Shown here in pieces: positions 6,899-15,465 of a DNA stretch of 35,375 nt. Numbering within the stretch: the stretch's first letter is position 1; each line of letters begins with the position of its first letter. Source of the DNA: Pyxidicoccus fallax. GTDB lineage: Bacteria; Myxococcota; Myxococcia; Myxococcales; Myxococcaceae. The notes under the pieces were generated by a model. The model saw nothing but the letters and a program-made list of their open reading frames with translations, ran no database searches and was not told the origin of the DNA. The DNA is taken from positions 1-35,375 of the forward strand of contig NZ_JABBJJ010000106.1 in assembly GCF_012933655.1 (NCBI RefSeq), written 5' to 3'. The position numbers and the translations under genes were made by a program.

Positions 6899-8788
6899 CT
6901 ACGGCGTGTACACCACCGTCAGCGTGGCGTTGGCCCCGTCGCGGATGAAGAGGTACGCCGTCGCCGCCTGCTCGCCGGTGAAGCGCAGCCGGAGCTGCGT
7001 CCTCCCCGTCTTGCTGATGGCGGACAGCCCGGTGCCGCTGAAGTCCGCCGAGGCCTTCGTCCCCGCGGTGAACTTCGCGATGTCCGCCACGGCACTCGCG
7101 GTGGCGGCGGCGGCCCAGTCGGCCGTCTCGGTGGTGGCGGCGTTGAAGGTGCCGTTCTTCACGTCGATGACGAGCGTGTTGCCCGCGGGGCTCGCCCACG
7201 GGTCACCCGAGCCGGACGAGTAGCTCACCGTCAGGTACGCGCGGCTGATGCTCGCGGTGTCCGGAAGGCCCGACGTGTCGAAGGACAGGAACGAGCGGTT
7301 GTACTTCGCGTCCGTCCCCCGCCCGAGTGCCAGCCCCGTGAGCGTGCCCAGCGCCGGAGCGCTGCCGTCCGCGTTCGCCTTGAGGTAGCCGTCCTCCGCC
7401 GCGACGCTGGTGAAGCTCACCGTGACGGGCGCGGGCGAGCCACTGTTGCTCACCGTCACCGTCGTGTCGCTGTCCGTGGCCTGGTTCCCCGCCGCGTCGA
7501 AGGCGCGCGCCCCCAGCGTGTGAGAGCCATTGGAGACGCCGGTGCTGTTCCACGCGAACTCGTACGGAGCCACCGTGTCCGTGGACACGGGGCTGCCGTC
7601 CACCAGGAACTCCACTCGCGCCACGCCCACCGCGTCCGACGCGCTCGCGGTGACGGTGACGGTGCCGCTCACCGTGGCCCCGTTGGCCGGAGCCGTCACG
7701 TTCACCGTGGGCGGCGTGGTGTCACCCGGCGTGCCGCCCCCCGTGAGCCCGAGGAACTGGGCCTGGTAGTAGACGGAGCAGAGGTTCACATCGGTGAGGT
7801 ACGCGCCGGTGGTGCCGCAGGCCGTGGTGCTGCCCGGGAAGCTGAACTGCGCGTCGAAGCCCACGGCATGGCCCATGTTGGTGATTTCCCAGGTCTCCAC
7901 GAGCGCCGTGCCCGCGCCGTCGCGGTAGACCTTGTGCGGGAAGCCGCCCACCGTCTCGGAAGTATCCGGCGTCTGGTCGATGCCGTGGACGTTGGTCCAC
8001 TGCTCCATGGCCTCGGTCAGGTTCGCCGGCCGCACCGTGAAGTCGCTGGTGCCGTGCCAGAGGGTGACGCGCGGGCGCGGGCCCGTGTAGCCCGCGCTCG
8101 ACCAGGCGGAGCGCACGAAGTCGCCCCAGGCGGCCGGCGTCTTATCCACACCCGGGTTCATGCAGCTGAAGCCCTCGTTCGAGGACAGGGCACACCGGTA
8201 CGGGCCTCCCGAGTTGATGGAAGCCCCGGAGAAGACGTCCGGGTAGGACGCCAGCAGCGCCGACGCCAGGTACCCGCCGGCCGAGAAGCCCGCGACGTAC
8301 ACCCGCTCCGGGTCGATGGAGTACGCGGACTTCATCGCGTCCACCATCTGCTTGACGGAGAGCGCCTCGCCCTGGCCCCGGCTGAAGTCCTGGGACTGGA
8401 ACCAGTTGAAGCAGTTCGCGCCGTTGTTGGCGCTCTGCTGCTGCGGATAGACGACGTAGAACTTGTAGACGTTGGCCGCCGCCGTCCAGCCGCTGCCCTC
8501 CATGCCCGCGGCCTGCTGCGTGCAGCCGTGCAGCACCACCACGAGCGGCGCGTTGGCCGGCATCCCGGTGGGGACGTGGCGGTACATCAGCAGGTTGCCG
8601 GGGTTGGTGCCGAAGCCGGTCACCTGGGTGAGGGGATTCTGCGTCTCGCTGAGCTCGGGCATGTCCTCCCGGGCGGGAGGCTCCTCGTCCGGGTCACAGC
8701 CCGGAACACCGGCGAGCAGGAGCGCCGTGAGGCTCGCTCCGGGGAACCGCGACCACAACCACGAACGGCGGAATCGCTGCGTGTGCAT
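6899..8788 (-). CDS. Exported PHB depolymerase/CE1-family esterase with Ig-like and DNRLRE-like C-terminal domains
   Basis: A 629-residue exported hydrolase. The N-terminus is basic, then hydrophobic, ending in LLLAGVPGC; Cys31 is a plausible lipoprotein site, although Pro at -2 is unusual. Residues ~50-350 are an alpha/beta-hydrolase of the PHB-depolymerase/feruloyl-acetylxylan esterase group. VVVLHGCTQQ marks the oxyanion side and GFSAGG (167-172) carries the nucleophile Ser169. Asp249 (GTSDF) and His307 (NMGHAVGF) complete the triad. Residues ~357-450 form a bacterial Ig-like domain (PPTVNVTAPANGATV start). Residues ~455-629 resemble the DNRLRE/CBM96 fold (NRSFLSFDTSGLP). Likely substrates are polyester or plant cell-wall esters outside the cell. 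The start at 8788 has GGGAGG upstream and begins the signal peptide; reading on to 8998 has no support. Confidence 0.88.
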   Translation of the reverse strand: MHTQRFRRSWLWSRFPGASLTALLLAGVPGCDPDEEPPAREDMPELSETQNPLTQVTGFGTNPGNLLMYRHVPTGMPANAPLVVVLHGCTQQAAGMEGSGWTAAANVYKFYVVYPQQQSANNGANCFNWFQSQDFSRGQGEALSVKQMVDAMKSAYSIDPERVYVAGFSAGGYLASALLASYPDVFSGASINSGGPYRCALSSNEGFSCMNPGVDKTPAAWGDFVRSAWSSAGYTGPRPRVTLWHGTSDFTVRPANLTEAMEQWTNVHGIDQTPDTSETVGGFPHKVYRDGAGTALVETWEITNMGHAVGFDAQFSFPGSTTACGTTGAYLTDVNLCSVYYQAQFLGLTGGGTPGDTTPPTVNVTAPANGATVSGTVTVTASASDAVGVARVEFLVDGSPVSTDTVAPYEFAWNSTGVSNGSHTLGARAFDAAGNQATDSDTTVTVSNSGSPAPVTVSFTSVAAEDGYLKANADGSAPALGTLTGLALGRGTDAKYNRSFLSFDTSGLPDTASISRAYLTVSYSSGSGDPWASPAGNTLVIDVKNGTFNAATTETADWAAAATASAVADIAKFTAGTKASADFSGTGLSAISKTGRTQLRLRFTGEQAATAYLFIRDGANATLTVVYTP

Positions 8789-8891
8789 GGTGCCTCCCGG
8801 GCCGCCGTGGGGGGAAGTTTCGGCGGCCGCGGGGCGACACCTGACTCTCCCGCCTCCATCCACCGCAAGGCGCGATGCGTCGCCAGACGCA

Positions 8892-8981
8892 TGAAACATG
8901 AACCAGGATTCAATCCGCCGCGGCACGAAGGGACATGCCGCGCCGCGTTGGCGGGGTGGGTGAAAGTTGAACCAGGATTCA
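8892..8981. promoter_or_regulatory. Pair of 21-bp direct repeats upstream of the esterase gene
   Basis: Two copies, 8892-8912 and 8961-8981, differ at 2 of 21 bases; both contain TGAACCAGGATTCA. They are spaced 69 bp start to start, and each core is an imperfect palindrome (TGAAYC facing GRTTCA). They sit ~105-190 bp upstream of the esterase start in the 258-bp gap after gshB. The placement suits an activator or repressor binding site. The remaining gap, 8982-9046, shows nothing else. Confidence 0.5.
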
Positions 8982-9046
8982 GGTGGAGGGGGAGGCACCG
9001 CGCGGCCGGGGCTCTCGCTCCCGGCGGCGGTGCCGTGCTGAAGGGC

Positions 9047-10012
9047 CTACCGGGCGTTGCGCTCGGCGGCCAGGCGCTCGGCCACGTCCAGCACCTTCGC
9101 CTCGACGCACACGCCGTCCAGCTGGTTGGCCTCCACGATGCCCGTGGGGCTCGTGACGTTCACCTCGGTGAGGTAGTCGCCGAGCACGTCGATGCCCACC
9201 AGCAGGAGCCCGCGCTTGCGCAGCTCGGGCTTCAGCCGCTCGCAGATTTCGAGGTCGCGTGGGGTGAGCACGGCCTTCCGGGGCGTGCCGCCGGCGGCCA
9301 TGTTGCCGCGGTTGTCGTCCTCGGAGGGGACGCGGAGGACGCCGCCCACGGGCTCGCCGTCGACGAGGAGGATGCGCTTGTCGCCCAGGCGGCTCTCGGG
9401 GATGTACGCCTGCGCGACGACGGCCTCGCGGCCTCCCATCGTGAGCAGCTCCACCGCGGAGCGCGCGTTGCGGTCCGTGGGGCTCAGGAAGAGGATGCCC
9501 TTGCCGCCGTAGCCATCCACGGGCTTGAGGATGGTGCCCTGCGGATTGCGGGCGATGAAGTCGAGCAGCACCGGCAGCTCGCGGGTGATGCGGGTGTCCG
9601 GCATCAGGTCCGGGTAGTGCAGGGCGAAGAGCTTCTCGTTGGCGTCGCGGATGCCGGCGGGGTGGTTGATGAACGCGGGCGCCCGGTCACCGCACAGCTC
9701 CACCAGCTGCGTGGCGTGGAGGAACTCCACGTCCACCGGCGGGTCCTTGCGCATGAAGAGCACGTCCAGCGTGGACAGGGGGTGCACGGCCTCTTCGAGG
9801 ATGTCGAAGTGCCGGCCCTGTTCAGGGCGCACGGTGACGTGGCGCATGCGCGCCTCGGTGCAGGTGCCGTTGAAGCGCAGCCAGCCCTGCTCGAAGTAGA
9901 GCACCCGGTGGCCGCGTTTCTGGGCCTCCCGCATCAGCTCGAACGTGGAGTCGTGGTTCACCCGCACCGTCTCGAGCGGGTCCATCAAGAAGCCAATGGT
10001 GAGCGCGGCCAT
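9047..10012 (-). CDS. gshB: Glutathione synthetase (ATP-grasp)
   Basis: A 321-residue cytoplasmic enzyme that joins gamma-glutamylcysteine and glycine with ATP to make glutathione. The length and motifs match bacterial GshB. The N-terminal GFLMDPLETVRVNHDSTFELM (residues 7-27) is diagnostic, as are FMRKDPPVD (86-94), INHPAGIRDANEKL (115-128) and the ATP-grasp lid KPVDGYGGKGI (163-173). GGVLRVP, RGNMAAGG (235-242) and the metal-site EVNVTSPTGI (283-292) follow. It starts at ATG 10012, the first residue of the family alignment. It lies between the kinase gene upstream (106-bp gap) and the esterase gene downstream, all leftward, but the gaps suggest separate transcription. Confidence 0.95.
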   Translation of the reverse strand: MAALTIGFLMDPLETVRVNHDSTFELMREAQKRGHRVLYFEQGWLRFNGTCTEARMRHVTVRPEQGRHFDILEEAVHPLSTLDVLFMRKDPPVDVEFLHATQLVELCGDRAPAFINHPAGIRDANEKLFALHYPDLMPDTRITRELPVLLDFIARNPQGTILKPVDGYGGKGILFLSPTDRNARSAVELLTMGGREAVVAQAYIPESRLGDKRILLVDGEPVGGVLRVPSEDDNRGNMAAGGTPRKAVLTPRDLEICERLKPELRKRGLLLVGIDVLGDYLTEVNVTSPTGIVEANQLDGVCVEAKVLDVAERLAAERNAR

Positions 10013-10069
10013 GCAGTCCGAAGTGGCAGGTTGGGGTCGCGAGGATAGCGGAGCGCGGGGGGGATGTGC

Positions 10070-10085
10070 CCCTCAATCATGAGGG
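10070..10085 (-). terminator. Small hairpin after the kinase gene
   Basis: CCCTCA-atca-TGAGGG is a perfect 6-bp stem with a 4-base loop. It lies 33 bases past the kinase stop and is flanked by CC and GGGG stretches that could extend it imperfectly. It is a candidate terminator between the kinase gene and gshB. Confidence 0.4.
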
Positions 10086-10118
10086 TGGGGCGGAACAGTG
10101 ACGTCCAGCCGTCATGCG

Positions 10119-11879
10119 TCAGGGAAGGTCCTCCAGGACGAACCGGGTCGTCTGGTTCGGCCGGATCTTCACCTCCAGCGGCCGCCTCCTCCCGTCCGAG
10201 CCCACGATGTGCAGCGTGTGCGTGCCCGCGGACAGCACCTTGTTGGCCATGGGCGTCCGTCCCAGCTTGTTGTCGCCCTCGTAGACGTCCACGTTCTCCG
10301 CCTTCACGACGAGCGTCAGCTTCCCATTGCCCCGCACCCGGGGCTCCGAGGTCCGCTCCGCTTTCGTGCCGCCCCGATTCCTGCCCTCCTTCGGGCCCAG
10401 GGGCGTTTCCACGTCCGCGTTCACGACCTGGGTGCTCGCATCCGACGCGGGCGTCTCCGCCTCCGCGACCCCGGTGCCACCATCCCGCTTCGCCGCCGTG
10501 GCCTCACGGAACTCCGGGAGCGCCGGTGCCGCCGAGGTCGGCAGCTTGCGAATCTCCGTCGGGTCGGGCTCCACGTTCGCGTTCAGCACCACCGCCAGGC
10601 GCCACGCCCCGTAGCCTCCGCCCGCCAGGATGGCCAGCAGCAGCAGCCCCCACAGCGCGTTGTTCAGCTTGGAGGGCGGCTCCTTCGTCTTCGCCGTGTC
10701 CGCCACCGCGGGTTGCCGACCCGTCGCGGGTGCCCGGCGCGCCGGCTTGCGCGGCACCGCGCTCACCCCGTTCTGCGGCGTGGAGTCGTCCACCCGCTCC
10801 GGAAGGTATGGCCCGTCATCGCCCCGCAGCGCCTTCTTCGCCTTGTCCACCATGGCGCCGTTCGCGGTGCCCTCCGCGCTCTCCAGCAGCGCGCGGGTGG
10901 CCGCCATGCGCTCGGAGAACAACTCCCGCATGAGCTGCGCCCGGTGGTCCGAGTCCATCAGCAGCCGGCCCGCCACCGCCTCGATGGCCCGCGCCATGTC
11001 CCGCCCGTTGGCGAAGCGCTTCTCCCGGCTGCGCTCCAGCGCCTGCATCACCACCTTGGACACGCCCTCCGGCACGTGCGGCGCCACGTGCGAGGGCCAG
11101 GGGACGGGTGCCTCGAGAATCTTCACCATCTCGTCGCGCTCGTCCTTGCCCGCGAACAGGCGCGCCCCGGTGATGAGCTCGTGCATCATCACCCCCACCG
11201 AGAACAAATCGCTGCGGCCGTCCAGCTTGTCGCCGCGCACCTGCTCGGGGGACATGTACCCGGTGGTGCCCTTCACCGTGCCCGCGCTGGTGCGCTCCAG
11301 GCTGCCCTTGGCCTTGGCGATGCCGAAGTCCAAGAGCTTCACCACGCCGTCGTACGTCACCATGATGTTCTTCTGGGCGACGTCGCGGTGGATGACGGGG
11401 CTGGGCTCGCCCGAGGGCGCCGTGAAGGTGTGCGCGTAGTGCAGCGCCATGCAGACGTCGCGCGCCACCGACAGCGTGAAGCCGATGGGAATCTGCTGCT
11501 TGCGGCGCAGGCAGGCGCTCGTGATTTGATTCAGGTTCTGCCCGGCGATGAACTCCATGGCCAGGTAGAGCCCGTCGTCCTCCTGCCCCAGGTCGAACAC
11601 CTGCGCGATGTTGGGGTGGTTGAAGGCCGCGGTGATGCGGGCCTCGTCCAGGAACATGCGCTCGAACTGCTCGTTGTCGCGCACGTCCGGGAGGATGCGC
11701 TTGATGACGACGTACTTGCGGAAGCCACCTGGCCCCGAGGTGAAGCCGAGGAACAGCTCGGCCATGCCCCCCACGGACAGCTGGGTGACGACCTCGTACT
11801 TTCCAATGCGCTCGCCCCGATAGAAGTCGATGGGGACACCCTCCACCAGCGCCCCGCTCCCGGGGACCGTCGCCGGCAC
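10119..11879 (-). CDS. Membrane Ser/Thr protein kinase with PEGA-like extracytoplasmic tail
   Basis: A 586-residue eukaryote-like (PknB/Hanks-type) kinase. Residues ~27-300 form the kinase domain, with glycine loop LSVGGMAELFLG, ATP-anchoring Lys60 (VVIKRI), Glu79, catalytic HRDVAQKN (164-171), DFG (184-186) and the APE-equivalent SPE (210-212). The variant HRDVAQKN, instead of HRDLKPEN, is common in myxobacterial kinases and keeps the catalytic Asp and Asn. A low-complexity juxtamembrane linker precedes a single transmembrane helix at ~407-431. The C-terminal ~515-584 resembles a PEGA domain (LTLVVKAENVDVYEGDNKLG). The kinase is predicted cytoplasmic and the tail outside. The GTG at 11879 has no obvious ribosome binding site; the GTG at 11846 (residue 12), preceded by GGGAGCGG, may be the true start. 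Its signal and targets are unknown. Confidence 0.9.
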   Translation of the reverse strand: MPATVPGSGALVEGVPIDFYRGERIGKYEVVTQLSVGGMAELFLGFTSGPGGFRKYVVIKRILPDVRDNEQFERMFLDEARITAAFNHPNIAQVFDLGQEDDGLYLAMEFIAGQNLNQITSACLRRKQQIPIGFTLSVARDVCMALHYAHTFTAPSGEPSPVIHRDVAQKNIMVTYDGVVKLLDFGIAKAKGSLERTSAGTVKGTTGYMSPEQVRGDKLDGRSDLFSVGVMMHELITGARLFAGKDERDEMVKILEAPVPWPSHVAPHVPEGVSKVVMQALERSREKRFANGRDMARAIEAVAGRLLMDSDHRAQLMRELFSERMAATRALLESAEGTANGAMVDKAKKALRGDDGPYLPERVDDSTPQNGVSAVPRKPARRAPATGRQPAVADTAKTKEPPSKLNNALWGLLLLAILAGGGYGAWRLAVVLNANVEPDPTEIRKLPTSAAPALPEFREATAAKRDGGTGVAEAETPASDASTQVVNADVETPLGPKEGRNRGGTKAERTSEPRVRGNGKLTLVVKAENVDVYEGDNKLGRTPMANKVLSAGTHTLHIVGSDGRRRPLEVKIRPNQTTRFVLEDLP

Positions 11880-11962
11880 GGACGATAACAGGCTTGTGCG
11901 GGGCAGACGTCCCGTGACGCCCCGCCGTCACACCGAGTGAGCCCTGCTTCCCCCCAAGTCCC

Positions 11963-12060
11963 TGTGGATGGGCTGTGGACAGGAGGGAGGGGGTTGTGGA
12001 GAAACCGGGCCGTGGATCAACACCTGTGGGTGCCCGGGGGAAACCTCCAATTTACCCACA
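11963..12060. promoter_or_regulatory. Cluster of DnaA-box-like TGTGGA motifs upstream of the kinase gene
   Basis: Within 98 bp there are TGTGGA at 11963, 11974 and 11995, CGTGGA at 12011, TGTGGG at 12025 and, on the other strand, TTACCCACA at 12052-12060. The 11- and 21-bp steps between the first three keep them on one helix face. TGTGGAGAA and TTACCCACA each match the DnaA box (TTATCCACA/TGTGGATAA) at 8 of 9 positions. TGTGGGT (12025-12031) and ACCCACA (12054-12060) also form an inverted repeat. The remainder of the 482-bp gap (11880-12361) has an AT-richer stretch near 12145-12175 and no convincing gene. Confidence 0.45.
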
Positions 12061-12361
12061 TGTAGCAGGGAGCGAATTCTCGAGTTATCTCGGGAGCTTG
12101 CTGACTTGTCCCCAACTCCGCGTCCCCTGCTTCTACCACCGTTAGATCAACACTCCTATGTACCTATAGAAGAAGCCGTCGGCGCCTGGGGAAAGAGCCC
12201 CTGTGGGACGAGACACCGAGACAGGGATGTATCAATCCGTTTGTCACGGGCTCTCGGCTCACGGAGCGGGTTCACGGGGCCGGAGCCCGACCCGGGCCAC
12301 GATGCCCACCAGGAGGCCGTGGCGGCCCCCAGGTGCGTCGGGAACGGACCCTGGCGGGGAC

Positions 12362-12658
12362 TCAGGGGAGTGCCGCGCGCAGCCGGTCCAGGAGGACGGG
12401 CAGGCGTTCCAGCAGCTCCCGGTCCATGTCCTCCAGCGCGTGGCGGAGGATGGAGAGGTCATCCGCCTCGCGCTCCGCCTGGACCATGCGCTGCAGACCG
12501 CGCAGGCGCTGGTTGCGAAGCACGAGGCTGTCGAGGGTGTCCTCCAGCTCCGAGGCCAGCTCCGGCTGGAGCCGCAGGTCGCGGCCCACCAACTCACGGA
12601 GCTGCTCCACCAGATAGGTCAGGTCCCAGGATTCTTCGTATCCGGCACGACGTGACAT
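12362..12658 (-). CDS. Small helical protein of unknown function
   Basis: A 98-residue soluble, highly charged protein predicted almost entirely alpha-helical, with Leu/Glu/Arg heptad-like spacing from ~residue 14 to 95 (LVEQLRELVGRDLRL, LEDTLDSLVLRNQRL, LEDMDRELLERLPVLL). It looks like a small coiled-coil or adaptor protein. I do not recognise a family. It starts 31 bases after the stop of the gene at 12690 on the same strand, so the two probably form an operon. The upstream ribosome binding site is weak. Support for its being real is the codon-like third-position GC pattern and the tight spacing with its neighbour. Confidence 0.6.
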   Translation of the reverse strand: MSRRAGYEESWDLTYLVEQLRELVGRDLRLQPELASELEDTLDSLVLRNQRLRGLQRMVQAEREADDLSILRHALEDMDRELLERLPVLLDRLRAALP

Positions 12659-12689
12659 CTCGGCTCGACCCGTTGAGAACGGCCCGGGC

Positions 12690-12983
12690 TCAAGCCAGGA
12701 CCCGAGCCCGCTGGAGCCCGGACAGCGTCAGGCGCGAGCGCGACGGGTCCAGCTCCACGCTCACCTGGCAGCCCGCCAGGTCCAGCCTCAGCGTGTACGG
12801 AGCCGACGACGGCAGCAGGCCCCGCTCCTGGTGCGCCAGCGCGGCCATGCGGAACAGCTCGGCGAGCAGCTCCTGCCGGGCCTCCGGCGGGAGCCCATCC
12901 ACCGTGGCCTGGAGCCCTCGTGGGATGAGCACGGTAAAGGCCTGGGATGACTGCGGGATTCCGGCGGTTTCGGCGGAGTTCAT
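12690..12983 (-). CDS. Small protein of unknown function, operon partner of the 12362 gene
   Basis: A 97-residue soluble protein. Residues ~10-55 contain VLIPRGLQATVDGLPPEARQELLAELFRMAALA, a helical segment resembling small regulatory or ribbon-helix-like proteins. The C-terminal half (YTLRLDLAGCQVSVELDPSRSRLTLSGL) is a beta-hairpin-like stretch. No family recognised. The ATG at 12983 is chosen because AAGGGG precedes it and the upstream open frame (to 13091) is low-complexity and crosses the intergenic promoter region. It is transcribed divergently from the lipoprotein gene at 13275. Confidence 0.6.
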   Translation of the reverse strand: MNSAETAGIPQSSQAFTVLIPRGLQATVDGLPPEARQELLAELFRMAALAHQERGLLPSSAPYTLRLDLAGCQVSVELDPSRSRLTLSGLQRARVLA

Positions 12984-13057
12984 GCCCCTTGCCGATTGCG
13001 AGAAACGTACCCCTCCGGACCCCAAACATTCCGCGCGTTTAGGAGGGCTCGACGCGA

Positions 13058-13133
13058 CCCACCTGAAAAAATCACCGGCCCTCCCGAACACGTTCCTGAA
13101 TTCTTGGAAGTCCCCGATGTCGCGTCAGGTGGG
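13058..13133. promoter_or_regulatory. Inverted motifs in the divergent promoter region
   Basis: CCCACCTGA (13058-13066) is inverted exactly as TCAGGTGGG (13125-13133). Each copy also has the octamer GACGCGAC/GTCGCGTC beside it, but on opposite sides of the 9-mer. They lie in the 291-bp gap between divergent starts at 12983 and 13275, around an AT-richer block (13065-13115). This may be a shared operator. Confidence 0.35.
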
Positions 13134-13274
13134 AGAGCCCGGCCCGGGGGTGCGGGCGCATCCTTCCTCGGGGTGTCACGGGCGCGTGGCTGTCGGGCAT
13201 TGGGAGGCAGGTGTGGGGGCCCCCTCGCATCGCCCCCGCGTGGGGGCTATACGCGACGGCTTCGGGAGGCACCC

Positions 13275-15461
13275 ATGGCACGCGCGACGAGAGCAGGGGT
13301 GGGGCGAGCGGTCATCCTGCTGGCACTGGTGCTGGGAGCGGGCATCGCCTGCCGTGACGAGCCCCCCCTGAAGGGCGCGGTGGGGCGGCTGCGGCTGTCC
13401 GGGCCGCGCCTGGAGTTCCCGGCGGCCTACCCTGGCACCACGCGTGAGGCGGAGGTCCGGGTGGTGAACGCCGGCCGCGCGCCGCTGGACGTCACCTGGA
13501 CGGAGGTGGCGCCGCCCTTCGCGCTGGTGGACGCGCTGCCCACGCGGGTGGCGTCGGGCGAGGTGCCGGTGCGCCTGCGCTTCGCGCCCACCGCGGTGGG
13601 CACCTACACGTCCACCGTCACGGGGACGTCCTCGGACGGCGGCAAGGTGGAGCTGGTGCTGGCGGGCGAGGGCAAGCCCATTCCGGACTGCTTCACGCCG
13701 GTGACATGCAGCACGGCCACCTTCGACGTGGCGACGGAGCAATGCGTGGAGACGGTGCTGCCGGACGGCACTCCGTGCGACCCGGGCAACGCGTGCCTCA
13801 CCGACGCCACCTGCCAGGCGGGCCGGTGCAAGGGCCGTGAGCGCGCGTGCGACGACGGCAACCTGTGCACCACGGACGTGTGCCATGCGCTGGACGGGTG
13901 CCAGTCGGTGCCGGCGCCGCCCTGCCCGGGGGACGGCAAGTGCCAGGTGGGCACGTGCGACCCCCAGAAGGGCTGCGGGCTGGCCCCCGCGCCGGACGGC
14001 ACCTTCTGCGGCTCGGAGCGCGGGTGTGACGTGGCGGACCTGTGCGTGGAGGGCGCGTGCGTGCGGCGCAACCCGCCGGACGGCTTCGTCTGCGCGACGG
14101 CCAGCCCCTGCCAGGGCGAGGGCCGGTGCGAGGGGAGCGTGTGCGAGCGCCCCGCGGCCGTCCCCCTGGAGCCGGACTGGCAATATGACTCGCGCTTCGA
14201 GGGCCAGGACCTGCACGACCTGCTGGTGAGCCCCCGGGGCGAGGTGACGCTGTCGGGCTTCTACGGCTTCCCCGTGCTGGACGCGGCGGGAGAGGGGCCG
14301 GTGCGGTCGAACCAGACGGGCCGGCGCTGCATGCTGTGGAACGACCGGCTCTTGTGCATGGACCTGCCGGAGGACGGCACGGTGTCCCTCATGGAGCGCT
14401 CCACGGGCGCACCCCGGTGGACCTTCACCCTCGGCCGCGAGCGGCCGGACTTCGCCCAGAAGACGCTGACGCTCTTCCTGGCCCGGCTGGCGGTGATGGC
14501 GCCGGACCGGCTGGCGGCCCTCTTCGAGGCGTACCCGGCCGGGCAGAACCGCGACACGCTCTGCCGCATGTACTTCCTGGTGGTGCTGGACGCCTTCGGG
14601 CGCATGGTGTCCGCGCAGGAGCTGACGGACCCGCTGCTGTCCGAGTGCAACCACCCGCACCCCTTCGGCCTCGCCTCGGACACCCGGGGCAACCTGTACG
14701 TCTCCTTCGCGCGGACGATGAACGTGGGGGCGCCGCTGGCCTCGGGCTCGCCCACGCTGATGATGGCCTTCTCCCCGGACGGGGTGCCGCGCTGGCGGAC
14801 GACGCGGGACTTCCGCTCCGGCGAGCTGGCGGTGGTCAACGGGCTGCTCATGCCCGAGTACGGCGCGCAGGCGCTGAGCACGGAGGACGGCTCGCCGGTG
14901 GCCTCCATTGCCCAGGCCTTCGGCCGCGTGGTGGCCACCCGCGAGGTGGCCGTGCCCAGCACGCCGGGGACCACGGTGAATGGGGGCGGCGGAGGCTCCC
15001 TGCAGCAGGCGACGCAGCTCCAGGGCTTCGGCCTACCGGGGCTGGAGCCGGCGTGGACGTACTCGCTGCGCGACGGGCAGAACCTCTTCACCAAGGAGCT
15101 GCGGCTGGGCACGTGGCCCGCGGGCACCGGGCGGCCCCGGGACACGGTGGTGCTCAGCACCGCCATGGGGGCCGACGCCCAGCCGATGCTGGTGGCCGTG
15201 CGCGTGAAGGACGGGAGCGAGGCCTTCCAGTGCCCGCTGTCCTACTCACCGCGCGGCGTGACGCAGCTGATGGAGCTGGCGCCGGACGCGATGGTGATGA
15301 TGGACGGCGCCACCACCTGCGGCGAGTGCGACCCGCCCTTCGCCAACAGCCGGGCGCGCTTCCTGCGCTTCCCCATGCCGGGGCTGCTGCCCGCGAGCGA
15401 GCCGTGGCCGGGCACCTTCGGCGGCCCGGGCCACGGCCACCACGAGAACTCCGCGCACTGA
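13275..15461 (+). CDS. Cysteine-rich lipoprotein with ASPM/HYDIN-like domain and beta-propeller-like C-terminus
   Basis: A 728-residue exported protein. The N-terminus is basic, then hydrophobic, ending GAGIAC, with Cys26 as probable lipidation site. Residues ~38-132 form an Ig-like 'choice-of-anchor D'/ASH domain (LEFPAAYPGTTREAEVRVVNAGRAPLDVT). Residues ~139-290 hold many Cys in Dickkopf/EB-like repeats (CDDGNLCTTDVC), a pattern common in myxobacterial surface proteins. Residues ~300-715 look like a PQQ-type beta-propeller with repeated W/F-T strand motifs (PRWTFTLG, PRWRTTRD, PAWTYSLRD). The start at 13275 has GGGAGG about 5 bases upstream. Its stop is 4 bases from the stop of the convergent TPR gene. 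Likely an outer-membrane or surface protein; ligand unknown. Confidence 0.85.
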   Translation: MARATRAGVGRAVILLALVLGAGIACRDEPPLKGAVGRLRLSGPRLEFPAAYPGTTREAEVRVVNAGRAPLDVTWTEVAPPFALVDALPTRVASGEVPVRLRFAPTAVGTYTSTVTGTSSDGGKVELVLAGEGKPIPDCFTPVTCSTATFDVATEQCVETVLPDGTPCDPGNACLTDATCQAGRCKGRERACDDGNLCTTDVCHALDGCQSVPAPPCPGDGKCQVGTCDPQKGCGLAPAPDGTFCGSERGCDVADLCVEGACVRRNPPDGFVCATASPCQGEGRCEGSVCERPAAVPLEPDWQYDSRFEGQDLHDLLVSPRGEVTLSGFYGFPVLDAAGEGPVRSNQTGRRCMLWNDRLLCMDLPEDGTVSLMERSTGAPRWTFTLGRERPDFAQKTLTLFLARLAVMAPDRLAALFEAYPAGQNRDTLCRMYFLVVLDAFGRMVSAQELTDPLLSECNHPHPFGLASDTRGNLYVSFARTMNVGAPLASGSPTLMMAFSPDGVPRWRTTRDFRSGELAVVNGLLMPEYGAQALSTEDGSPVASIAQAFGRVVATREVAVPSTPGTTVNGGGGGSLQQATQLQGFGLPGLEPAWTYSLRDGQNLFTKELRLGTWPAGTGRPRDTVVLSTAMGADAQPMLVAVRVKDGSEAFQCPLSYSPRGVTQLMELAPDAMVMMDGATTCGECDPPFANSRARFLRFPMPGLLPASEPWPGTFGGPGHGHHENSAH

Positions 15462-15465
15462 GGTT

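Noticed and set aside
7520-10048. 842-codon plus-strand open frame
   Set aside because: It spans the esterase and gshB genes on the opposite strand and has no recognisable domain.
10098-11888. 596-codon plus-strand open frame
   Set aside because: It is antisense to the kinase, whose catalytic motifs are intact.
11963-12060. Chromosomal replication origin
   Set aside because: No dnaA or dnaN nearby and no strongly AT-rich unwinding region; kept only as a DnaA-box-like cluster.
11880-12361. tRNA or small gene in the long gap
   Set aside because: No cloverleaf and no ORF with start signal and plausible codon pattern.
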